DNA from: Armatimonadota bacterium
GTDB taxonomy: Bacteria; Armatimonadota; Armatimonadia; Armatimonadales; Armatimonadaceae
Reading direction: 5' to 3'
Assembly (NCBI GenBank): GCA_014381035.1
Contig: JACMIS010000733.1
Coordinates: 1-5,144, forward strand
Length of the DNA: 5,144 nucleotides
Made by a program: the position numbers and the translations under genes. Every line of letters begins with the position of its first letter. Position 1 is the first letter of the stretch. Under the pieces are notes generated by a model that did not search any database, was not told the origin of the DNA, and worked only from the letters and a program-made list of their open reading frames with translations. Below are positions 1 to 5,144 of the stretch, in pieces.

Positions 1-876
1 CCGAGGCCGGCTCACCGATCCGTTCCACAATCCGAACTGTTCCGTAGCGGCACTGCCAAGCGGGTAAGTGTGGTTACGGGTGGGTTGGAGGACTACTCCG
101 CTCTCGAACGCGCTATCGTCGAACATGAAGTGGACACCGTTTTTCATTTGGGGGCACAGACGATTGTCGGAACCGCGCTCCGCAGCCCGATTCCTACCTT
201 TGAAGCCAATATTCGCGGCACCTACAACCTCCTCGATGCGTGCCGGGTGCACCAAAAGCAGGTACGCCGCGTCGTGGTAGCCTCGTACGACAAAGCCTAC
301 GGCGATAGCGACGTGCTCCCCTACACCGAAGAGATGCCGCCGCTCGGTCGGCACCCCTACGACGTTTCCAAGTCGTGTACCGATCTTCTCGCGCACACGT
401 ATCACCACACCTACGATCTGCCGGTGACGATAGCGCGGTGCGGCAATATCTACGGCGGCGGCGATCTGAACTGGAGCCGCATCATCCCCGGCACGATTCG
501 TAGCCTGCGGTCGGGGCAACGCCCGGTACTGCGCAGCGACGGCACCTTTAAACGCGATTATGTGTATGTTCTGGATGCGGTCAGCGCGTATCTGGCGATG
601 GGCGAGGCACTGGACCGCCCCGAAGTCGCCGGTGAGGCGTACAACTTCGGACCGGAAACGCCGCAAAGTGTGCTAGATATCGTTACCGCACTGCAACGGT
701 TGATGCAGCGCGAGGATTTAGACCCGGTCATTCTCGGCACGGCTAAAGCGGAGATCAAGGATCAATACCTCGATTCGCGCAAAGCAGAAGCACAACTGAA
801 CTGGCGACCGAAATACACGCTGGAAGCCGGTCTGCGCGAAACGCTGGACTGGTACACCGACTACTTAGGATCATGA
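1..876 (+). CDS. rfbG: CDP-glucose 4,6-dehydratase (RfbG type), 5' end missing
   Basis: This enzyme converts CDP-D-glucose to CDP-4-keto-6-deoxy-D-glucose using bound NAD+, in the cytoplasm. The frame is open from base 1 to the TGA at 874-876, giving 291 visible residues. The residues VPQSELFRSG (about codons 8-17) match the family just after the Rossmann region, so the GTG at 70 is internal and the real start lies upstream, together with the GxxGxxG motif. Visible marks are FHLGAQTIVG, ANIRGTYNLLDAC, the SDR pair YxxxK (Tyr 358-360, Lys 370-372, in HPYDVSKS), RCGNIYGGGDLNWSRI and the substrate-side RDYVYV. One oddity is that the catalytic segment reads ASYDKAYG where the family has Ser/Thr before Asp-Lys (Tyr at 286-288). 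The stop overlaps the next start by 4 bases. The family assignment is firm; full activity is not. Confidence 0.92.
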   Translation, partial: PRPAHRSVPQSELFRSGTAKRVSVVTGGLEDYSALERAIVEHEVDTVFHLGAQTIVGTALRSPIPTFEANIRGTYNLLDACRVHQKQVRRVVVASYDKAYGDSDVLPYTEEMPPLGRHPYDVSKSCTDLLAHTYHHTYDLPVTIARCGNIYGGGDLNWSRIIPGTIRSLRSGQRPVLRSDGTFKRDYVYVLDAVSAYLAMGEALDRPEVAGEAYNFGPETPQSVLDIVTALQRLMQREDLDPVILGTAKAEIKDQYLDSRKAEAQLNWRPKYTLEAGLRETLDWYTDYLGS

Positions 877-1814
877 GTCACGATTCCGTTGTTTTGATCA
901 CTGGCGCGACCGGCTTTATCGGCTCGCACCTGTTGCAACGCTTTTTGAGCGAAGGCTATTCCGTGATCGCGCTCACCAGCGGCGAGAACAACAAATGGCG
1001 CTTACCCCAGGATCAGACACGGTTGACCGTGCGGCAGGCGGATATTGCCGATGAAAACGCCGTGGCGTCCGTGTTCACCGAACTTCGCCCTGACCTGGTG
1101 TATCATCTCGCTGCGGGCGGGGTTCGTGCCGATGTCGAGGGGGGCGATACGACGTTCGGCGTGAACGTCGTCGCGACATTGGGTCTGGCACGCGCCGCGC
1201 TCCGCCACGGTGTAGAACGTTTTATTCATATCGGTTCCGGCTTTGAATTGCGTGCGGCGGCGGTCCCTCTGGACGAATCGGCGAAAATCGGTTCCACCAA
1301 CTATTACGGGGCGACCAAAGCAGCGGCTACGGTCCTTCTGGAATACCTGGAGCGTGTAGAGGAGTTGCCACTGGTTATCTGCCGTCCCTTCAGCGTTTAC
1401 GGACCGGGCGAGAACCCCGGACGTTTTGTTCCTTATGTCATTCGTCAAGCGTTGCGTGGCGAAGCGATGGAACTCACGATGGGAACGCAGATGCGGGATT
1501 ACCTGTTCGTCGCCGATCTCGTTGACGGCTTGTTTCGCGCCAAAAACGCGCCTATCGGTAGCTGTTTTCATTTCGGAGCGGGGCCGCAAGGAGCCTATTC
1601 GATTCGGTCGGTCGTGGAAACGATTCTTCGTCTCACCGGAGCCCCGGCGGATTTAGCACTGTGGGGAAAGCGCACTCCCCCGCGACCGGAACCACAGTAT
1701 TTTGTCGCCGATACGTCGGAAGCGCAGAACCGTTTGCGATGGCAGGCGAAAACGTTGTTGGAAGATGGTCTCACACAAACGATACAGTATTATCGTGATA
1801 ATCAAACGGGTTGA
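873..1814 (+). CDS. NAD(P)-dependent epimerase/dehydratase-like extended SDR, possible CDP-sugar 4-reductase or epimerase
   Basis: This 313-residue extended short-chain dehydrogenase acts on a nucleotide sugar in the cytoplasm. The N-terminus has the NAD(P)-binding GATGFIG (residues 11-17). YHLAAGG follows at about 77-83, then the catalytic Ser in HIGSG (S122) and YxxxK at Y145/K149 (YYGATK). RPFSVYGPGE (171-180) and MRDYLFVADLVDG (207-219) are typical of the C-terminal substrate domain. Length and motifs are complete. The start is fixed by the ATGA overlap with the upstream dehydratase gene, which suggests translational coupling; AGGA lies only two bases before the ATG. Lying between the RfbG and RfbH genes, it is a candidate for the last step to a CDP-3,6-dideoxyhexose: C4 reduction as in abequose or paratose synthases, or epimerisation as in tyvelose epimerase. 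The sequence alone does not decide between them, so no symbol is given. Confidence 0.9.
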   Translation: MSHDSVVLITGATGFIGSHLLQRFLSEGYSVIALTSGENNKWRLPQDQTRLTVRQADIADENAVASVFTELRPDLVYHLAAGGVRADVEGGDTTFGVNVVATLGLARAALRHGVERFIHIGSGFELRAAAVPLDESAKIGSTNYYGATKAAATVLLEYLERVEELPLVICRPFSVYGPGENPGRFVPYVIRQALRGEAMELTMGTQMRDYLFVADLVDGLFRAKNAPIGSCFHFGAGPQGAYSIRSVVETILRLTGAPADLALWGKRTPPRPEPQYFVADTSEAQNRLRWQAKTLLEDGLTQTIQYYRDNQTG

Positions 1815-1822
1815 AAGAAAGT

Positions 1823-1827
1823 GAAGG
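1823..1827 (+). promoter_or_regulatory. Probable ribosome binding site of rfbH
   Basis: GAAGG lies 12 bases before the ATG at 1840. That spacing is longer than usual. It directly abuts the in-frame TTG at 1828, leaving no spacer for that codon. The site therefore favours ATG 1840 over TTG 1828, though it is weak for both. Confidence 0.45.
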
Positions 1828-1839
1828 TTGTACATAATT

Positions 1840-3192
1840 ATGCCGGATGCCAATGAATTACGGGAACAGATATTAACCCTGACCCGTGCTTATTACCAGG
1901 CGCAATGGGGAGCGAAAACACTCACCCCCGGAACCGACTACCTGCCGGTATCCGGCAAGGTATTTGATGAAGAAGATGTTAGCCACCTCGTGGATTCCTC
2001 GCTTGACTTCTGGCTGACCGCCGGACGATTCGCCCGACAGTTTGAAAAAGAACTCGCCCGCTTTATGGGTGCCCGCTCCGCGCTGATGGTGAACTCCGGC
2101 TCCTCCGCGAACCTGCTCGCCCTTTCCTCGCTGACCTCGCCCAACTTCGGCGAGCGACGACTGCGCCCCGGTGACGAAGTGATCGGTGTCGCGGCCGGCT
2201 TCCCGACCACAGTAAACCCGGTCCTGCAAAACGGTCTTCGCCCGGTATTCCTGGACGTGAGCATCCCGACGTACAATATCGATGTCACGTTGCTGGAAGA
2301 AGCGATCGGTCCCAAAACAAAAGCCATCATGCTCGCGCACACGCTGGGCAACCCGTTCGACCACGACACGATCACCCGTGTCGCCGAGAAGCACAACCTG
2401 TGGCTTATCGAGGACACCTGCGACGCACTGGGCGCGACCTACAACGGAAAGAACTGCGGGACGTTCGGGGACCTCGCGACGCTGTCTTTCTACCCCGCGC
2501 ACCACATCACGACCGGCGAGGGCGGTGCCGTGTTGATCAACGGCGCGGGCATGAACCGTACCGTGGAAAGTTTCCGCGACTGGGGACGCGACTGCTGGTG
2601 CGAACCGGGCAAGGACAACACCTGCAATAAACGATACGACTGGCAACTCGGCGAACTGCCGTGCGGCTACGACCATAAATATACCTACTCGCATATCGGT
2701 TACAACCTGAAAGTGTCCGACATGCAGGCGGCGGTCGGCGTCTCGCAACTCAAGAAGGCACCGCATTTCATCGCCCGGCGGCGCGAAAACTTCACGTTCC
2801 TGAAAGCCGCCCTCGCGGACATGACGGATTATCTGATCCTGCCGGAAGCGACACCGAACAGCGATCCGTCCTGGTTCGGTTTTCCGATCACGGTGCGCCC
2901 CGACTGCCCTATCTCCCGCAACGATCTGGTGCAGGGGTTGGAAGCGGCGAAAATCGGCACCCGGCTCTTGTTCGCGGGCAACCTGCTCCGCCAACCCGCC
3001 TACATCGGGCAGGACATCCGGGTCGTCGGCGACATGACCAACACCGACATCGTGATGAATCAGACTTTCTGGCTCGGCGTCTATCCGGGTCTGGAAGAGG
3101 TTCACCTTTCGTATGTGGCAGACACGGTGCGCCATCTGATCCGCCGCGCCGACGCCCGGCAGCCGCTCGCCATGGCGGACGCCGTCAAATAG
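1840..3192 (+). CDS. rfbH: CDP-4-keto-6-deoxy-D-glucose 3-dehydratase (E1, RfbH/AscC type)
   Basis: This is a cytoplasmic DegT/DnrJ/EryC1/StrS-fold enzyme that uses pyridoxamine phosphate and a [2Fe-2S] cluster to remove the C3 hydroxyl of CDP-4-keto-6-deoxyglucose. From ATG 1840 it has 450 residues, close to the roughly 437 of Yersinia E1. The cofactor region includes [11 protein letters not shown] (about 84-94) and EDTCDALG. In [14 protein letters not shown] the usual PLP lysine is replaced by H221, the E1/ColD hallmark. Cysteines 194, 252, 254 and 262 fit C-X57-C-X1-C-X7-C exactly, the cluster motif described for E1; ColD lacks this cluster. TTG 1828 would add four residues but has no usable Shine-Dalgarno spacing. 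The gene sits about 25 bases after the SDR gene. The E3 iron-sulfur flavoreductase that normally works with E1 is not in the window. Confidence 0.95.
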   Translation: MPDANELREQILTLTRAYYQAQWGAKTLTPGTDYLPVSGKVFDEEDVSHLVDSSLDFWLTAGRFARQFEKELARFMGARSALMVNSGSSANLLALSSLTSPNFGERRLRPGDEVIGVAAGFPTTVNPVLQNGLRPVFLDVSIPTYNIDVTLLEEAIGPKTKAIMLAHTLGNPFDHDTITRVAEKHNLWLIEDTCDALGATYNGKNCGTFGDLATLSFYPAHHITTGEGGAVLINGAGMNRTVESFRDWGRDCWCEPGKDNTCNKRYDWQLGELPCGYDHKYTYSHIGYNLKVSDMQAAVGVSQLKKAPHFIARRRENFTFLKAALADMTDYLILPEATPNSDPSWFGFPITVRPDCPISRNDLVQGLEAAKIGTRLLFAGNLLRQPAYIGQDIRVVGDMTNTDIVMNQTFWLGVYPGLEEVHLSYVADTVRHLIRRADARQPLAMADAVK

Positions 3193-3210
3193 GGTACTTC
3201 TGAGATAGTC

Positions 3211-4137
3211 ATGGAAACACGCACCGATCCCCCCCTGATTAGCGTTCTCGTACCGACGCGCAACCGCGCCGTGCTGGTACAGGACACGATTCAGAGTGTT
3301 CTCGCACAACAGTGGGGGGATTTCGAGTTGGTCATCTCCAACAACCACTCCTCCGACAACACGCGGGAAGTGTTGGACGAGATCGCCGCGTCCGATAAAC
3401 GGGTGCGCGTCGTCTCCCCGCCCGAAACACTTCCGATGACCGCACACTGGAACTGGGCATGGTCGCAACTGCGCGGCACCTACGGGACGCTGCTCAGCGA
3501 CGATGATATATGGGAGCCGACCTTTCTGCAAACGGTGGTGGAAGCCGCGCAAGCCCATGCCGAGTTCGATGTCGTCGCCACGAACTATTACTACTGGGAC
3601 GATACGAGACCGTCCGAGGTGCATCTGCGCAAACTGACCTTCGACATTGGCACGGGACCGGTAGCCAACCCGCTGGAGGCGATGCTCAAGCATAACCTCA
3701 TCTTTTTGAACTGCGCGATCATGCGCCGCGACGCATTTGTCGAAATCGGCGGGTATGGGGCGTCCCATGTGGGCGATTACGAACTCTGGATAAAAGCCGC
3801 CATCGCGGAGAAGCGGTTTTATTATATTCATGAACCGCACCTCAAATACCGGATTCATGGGGCGCAGATCACGGACTCGACCAGAGTCACGCAACTGACC
3901 GCCGAGATGCTGGAAGATTATGTCAGCCAGCCGGGGATCCCCTGGAAGATGCGCGAGCGTCTTCGCCGCTCGGCAAGCGGGACCTGGGCACTCATCGGGA
4001 AAAGTGAACTGACAGCAAAGCAATCGAAAGAAGAAAATGAGGCGCGTTCCTACTTTCTCCGTGGTTTGAAAGTATGCCCGTGGCATCCGGCGAACTGGAT
4101 CGGGATCGCCCGAACCCTGTTCCCTTCCCGTGCCTGA
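3211..4137 (+). CDS. Family 2 glycosyltransferase (GT-A fold)
   Basis: This inverting glycosyltransferase of 308 residues probably adds a sugar to a lipid-linked oligosaccharide or other surface-glycan intermediate at the cytoplasmic face of the membrane. The GT2 nucleotide-binding start ISVLVPTRNRA is at 10-20, followed by ISNNHSSDNT (42-51). The metal-binding DXD appears as LLSDDDIWEP (94-103). The family's later region shows GGYGASHVGDYELW (180-193), where D189 or E191 may be the catalytic base, and YRIHGAQIT (213-221). No transmembrane segment is evident, so membrane contact would be peripheral. The last ~40 residues (ARSYFLRGLKVCPWHPANW) resemble a degenerate TPR-like tail; this is only an impression. 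The ATG lies 18 bases after rfbH, with only a weak GAG as ribosome site. The cluster suggests a CDP-3,6-dideoxyhexose donor, but donor and acceptor cannot be read from the sequence. Confidence 0.9.
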   Translation: METRTDPPLISVLVPTRNRAVLVQDTIQSVLAQQWGDFELVISNNHSSDNTREVLDEIAASDKRVRVVSPPETLPMTAHWNWAWSQLRGTYGTLLSDDDIWEPTFLQTVVEAAQAHAEFDVVATNYYYWDDTRPSEVHLRKLTFDIGTGPVANPLEAMLKHNLIFLNCAIMRRDAFVEIGGYGASHVGDYELWIKAAIAEKRFYYIHEPHLKYRIHGAQITDSTRVTQLTAEMLEDYVSQPGIPWKMRERLRRSASGTWALIGKSELTAKQSKEENEARSYFLRGLKVCPWHPANWIGIARTLFPSRA

Positions 4138-4160
4138 CGACGATACCAACCTGTAAGTGT

Positions 4161-4165
4161 AGGGA
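4161..4165 (+). promoter_or_regulatory. Ribosome binding site of rfbF
   Basis: AGGGA stands six bases before the ATG at 4172. It is the best-spaced Shine-Dalgarno-like site in the window, and it supports that start together with the conserved N-terminus beginning at MKTVILAGG. Confidence 0.65.
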
Positions 4166-4171
4166 TAATCT

Positions 4172-4957
4172 ATGAAAACAGTTATTTTAGCCGGCGGTTT
4201 AGGCACCCGACTTTCCGAGGAGACGACGCTGAAGCCGAAGCCGATGGTCGAGATCGGCGAGCGTCCCATTCTGGAACATATCATGCACATCTACGGTTCG
4301 TTCGGGTTCAACGAATTCGTGGTAGCTCTGGGATACAAGGGCGAGGTCATCAAGGATCACTTCCTGCACTATTACGAGCGGCGCAGCAATCTTTCTATCG
4401 ACCTTGGTACCGGGAGCGTTATCACACACGAAGCCGAACCGCATCGAGACTGGCGTGTCCATCTGGTAGACACCGGACTGGCAACGCAGACCGGCGGGCG
4501 TTTGTTGCGGCTTCGGGACTGGATCGGTACCGAGCGGTTCATGCTGACCTACGGAGACGGTGTCGGCGACGTGGACATCCGCGCTCTGGTCGAGTTCCAC
4601 ATCGCCCATGGCAAGATGGCGACTCTCACGGCGGTGCGTCCCCCGGCGCGGTTCGGCGGCTTGCTGTTCGACGAAACGGGCAAGGTTTCGGAGTTCACGG
4701 AAAAACCCCAGACGGGTGAGGGCTGGATCAACGGCGGCTTTTTTGTTTTAGAGCCGCAAGTGCTGGACTTCATCTCGGGCTATGAAATGATCTGGGAGCG
4801 CGAACCGCTGGAGCGACTCACCGGCTTGGGTGAGTTGATGGTTTTCCGGCACGAAGGTTTCTGGCAAGCGATGGACACGTTGCGCGAGAAACGTCTGCTG
4901 GAAGAGATGTGGGCAAAGGGCGACGCCCCCTGGCACCCCGACCGATTGCGGAAGTAG
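4172..4957 (+). CDS. rfbF: Glucose-1-phosphate cytidylyltransferase
   Basis: This cytoplasmic enzyme joins CTP and alpha-D-glucose 1-phosphate to give CDP-glucose and pyrophosphate, the entry step to CDP-6-deoxy and 3,6-dideoxy sugars. Its 261 residues match the usual length of about 257. The nucleotidyltransferase signature LAGGLGTRLSEET is at 6-18, with KPKPM at 21-25 (K23 the likely phosphate-contacting lysine). TYGDGVGD (126-133) provides the metal-binding aspartate D129, and EKP (177-179) and INGGFFV (186-192) line the sugar pocket. WQAMDTLREK (231-240) gives the second metal ligand, D235. The ATG is confirmed by a well-placed AGGGA. It follows the glycosyltransferase gene after 34 bases and is the last gene of the visible operon, although it encodes the first pathway step. 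No motif is missing. Confidence 0.96.
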   Translation: MKTVILAGGLGTRLSEETTLKPKPMVEIGERPILEHIMHIYGSFGFNEFVVALGYKGEVIKDHFLHYYERRSNLSIDLGTGSVITHEAEPHRDWRVHLVDTGLATQTGGRLLRLRDWIGTERFMLTYGDGVGDVDIRALVEFHIAHGKMATLTAVRPPARFGGLLFDETGKVSEFTEKPQTGEGWINGGFFVLEPQVLDFISGYEMIWEREPLERLTGLGELMVFRHEGFWQAMDTLREKRLLEEMWAKGDAPWHPDRLRK

Positions 4958-4995
4958 TATAAGGTGAGATCGGGATAAAGCGACGCCTGATTTCC

Positions 4996-5016
4996 GGGTG
5001 TTTCACCCACCGGTGG
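4996..5016 (+). other. Hairpin and overlapping palindrome with mutually exclusive pairing
   Basis: GGGTG (4996-5000) can pair with CACCC (5004-5008) around a TTT loop. CCACCGGTGG (5007-5016) is a perfect 10-base palindrome that shares two bases with that stem. The GGTGG half can also pair with CCACC at 5042-5046. There is no run of T after the hairpins, so a standard intrinsic terminator is not supported. Confidence 0.5.
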
Positions 5017-5046
5017 AAGCCGTTCGGCTAAGGACGCTCCGCCACC
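5012..5046 (+). repeat. REP-like structured module, left copy of an inverted pair
   Basis: GGTGG (5012-5016) and CCACC (5042-5046) can close a stem around two small hairpins: AGCC-GTTC-GGCT (5018-5029) and GGA-CGC-TCC (5032-5040). The part 5020-5042 recurs inverted at 5122-5144 with one difference. That difference falls at 5025, in the loop of the first hairpin (GTTC here, GTTA in the other copy), so the stem is kept. This looks like a mobile or dispersed palindromic unit, but dispersal cannot be seen from one window. Confidence 0.6.
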
Positions 5047-5121
5047 CAGAGGGTACCCGGGAAGACACGACCAGGGCGCGACGTTACGCGGGACCGCTAA
5101 ACGCCCTATACCCGCCCGGAC

Positions 5122-5144
5122 GCGGAGCGTCCTTAGCCTAACGG
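5122..5144 (-). repeat. Right arm of the 23-base inverted repeat, cut by the window edge
   Basis: Read on the minus strand, this stretch matches 5020-5042 at 22 of 23 bases and contains GGCTAAGGACGCTCCGC without change. The arms are separated by 79 bases (5043-5121), themselves rich in short complementary segments. The match reaches the last base of the window, so the true repeat may be longer. Confidence 0.8.

Larger units (their letters stand above)
4958..5144. other. Non-coding tail after rfbF with dense secondary structure
   Basis: These 187 bases hold no supported gene. The first ~35 show nothing notable. From 4996 on the DNA is packed with short inverted repeats: small hairpins near 4996-5016, a palindrome GGGTACCC at 5051-5058, AGGGCG (5073-5078) matching CGCCCT (5102-5107), CGCG/CGCG flanking ACGTTA (5077-5090), and the long inverted repeat described separately. 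No T-tract follows any hairpin, so no canonical Rho-independent terminator is present. The region may be the end of the operon, a dispersed repeat element, or a structured RNA; the window ends before this can be settled. Confidence 0.7.

Noticed and set aside
70..876. GTG at 70 as the start of the dehydratase
   Set aside because: The same frame is open to base 1 and encodes family-like VPQSELFRSG upstream of this GTG; a start here would also remove the whole cofactor-binding motif.
1002..1589. A 195-codon minus-strand frame opposite the SDR gene
   Set aside because: It lies wholly inside the SDR gene, shows no family motif and no convincing ribosome site; I take it as a shadow frame.
1828..1839. 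TTG at 1828 as the start of rfbH
   Set aside because: The GAAGG element touches this codon with no spacer, whereas ATG 1840 is a stronger start codon and gives cysteine numbering within one of the known E1 positions.
4164..4169. GATAAT as a -10 promoter element before rfbF
   Set aside because: It overlaps the ribosome-binding region and would start transcription at or inside the start codon. No -35 element sits at normal spacing; CTGACG at 4134-4139 is about 24 bases away.
1873..4290. An 805-codon open frame on the minus strand across rfbH, the glycosyltransferase and the start of rfbF
   Set aside because: It lies opposite three genes with clear family motifs, its product shows no recognisable domain, and it has the Arg/His/Val/Gly-rich look of antisense frames in GC-rich DNA. 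Its length comes from codon bias in the real genes.
4958..4963. TATAAG as a promoter -10 just after rfbF
   Set aside because: No -35-like hexamer lies about 17 bases upstream, and no gene follows within the window.
4996..5046. Rho-independent terminator of the operon
   Set aside because: Stems are present but none is followed by a T-run, so the canonical signature is absent.
4958..5144. CRISPR array or tRNA gene in the tail
   Set aside because: There are only two repeat copies, in inverted rather than direct orientation, and no tRNA cloverleaf with T-arm or anticodon-arm consensus is visible.

Overview
The window is a bacterial sugar-nucleotide and surface-polysaccharide cluster. Five genes lie head to tail on the + strand, followed by a short structured non-coding tail. 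The DNA is GC-rich by eye and the genes are packed tightly: one 4-bp ATGA overlap and gaps of about 25, 18 and 34 bases. This is typical of an operon in an O-antigen, capsule or S-layer-glycan locus. Nothing in the sequence fixes the taxon. Sugars of this pathway are best known from the lipopolysaccharide of Gram-negative bacteria, so a diderm host is plausible but unproven.

Layout. (1) Bases 1-876 are the 3' part of a CDP-glucose 4,6-dehydratase gene (RfbG type) that starts upstream of the window. (2) 873-1814 encodes a second extended SDR (NAD(P)-dependent epimerase/reductase). (3) 1840-3192 encodes RfbH/E1, the PMP- and [2Fe-2S]-dependent CDP-4-keto-6-deoxyglucose 3-dehydratase, recognised by an exact C-X57-C-X1-C-X7-C pattern and by His in place of the PLP lysine. 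(4) 3211-4137 encodes a family 2 glycosyltransferase. (5) 4172-4957 encodes RfbF, glucose-1-phosphate cytidylyltransferase. (6) 4958-5144 has no gene. It holds small hairpins with alternative pairings and a 23-base inverted repeat whose right arm runs into the window edge.

How the genes fit together: RfbF makes CDP-glucose, RfbG converts it to CDP-4-keto-6-deoxyglucose, and RfbH removes the C3 hydroxyl. A separate reductase (E3 type, not in this window) normally completes C3 deoxygenation. The second SDR is a candidate for the final C4 reduction or an epimerisation, giving a CDP-3,6-dideoxyhexose, and the glycosyltransferase may transfer that sugar. The gene order is unusual in that the first enzyme of the pathway (RfbF) is encoded last.

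The points most worth a second look are the RfbG active site, where Tyr stands in place of the catalytic Ser/Thr, and the inverted-repeat element after rfbF. I did not find convincing evidence of a wholly new system.
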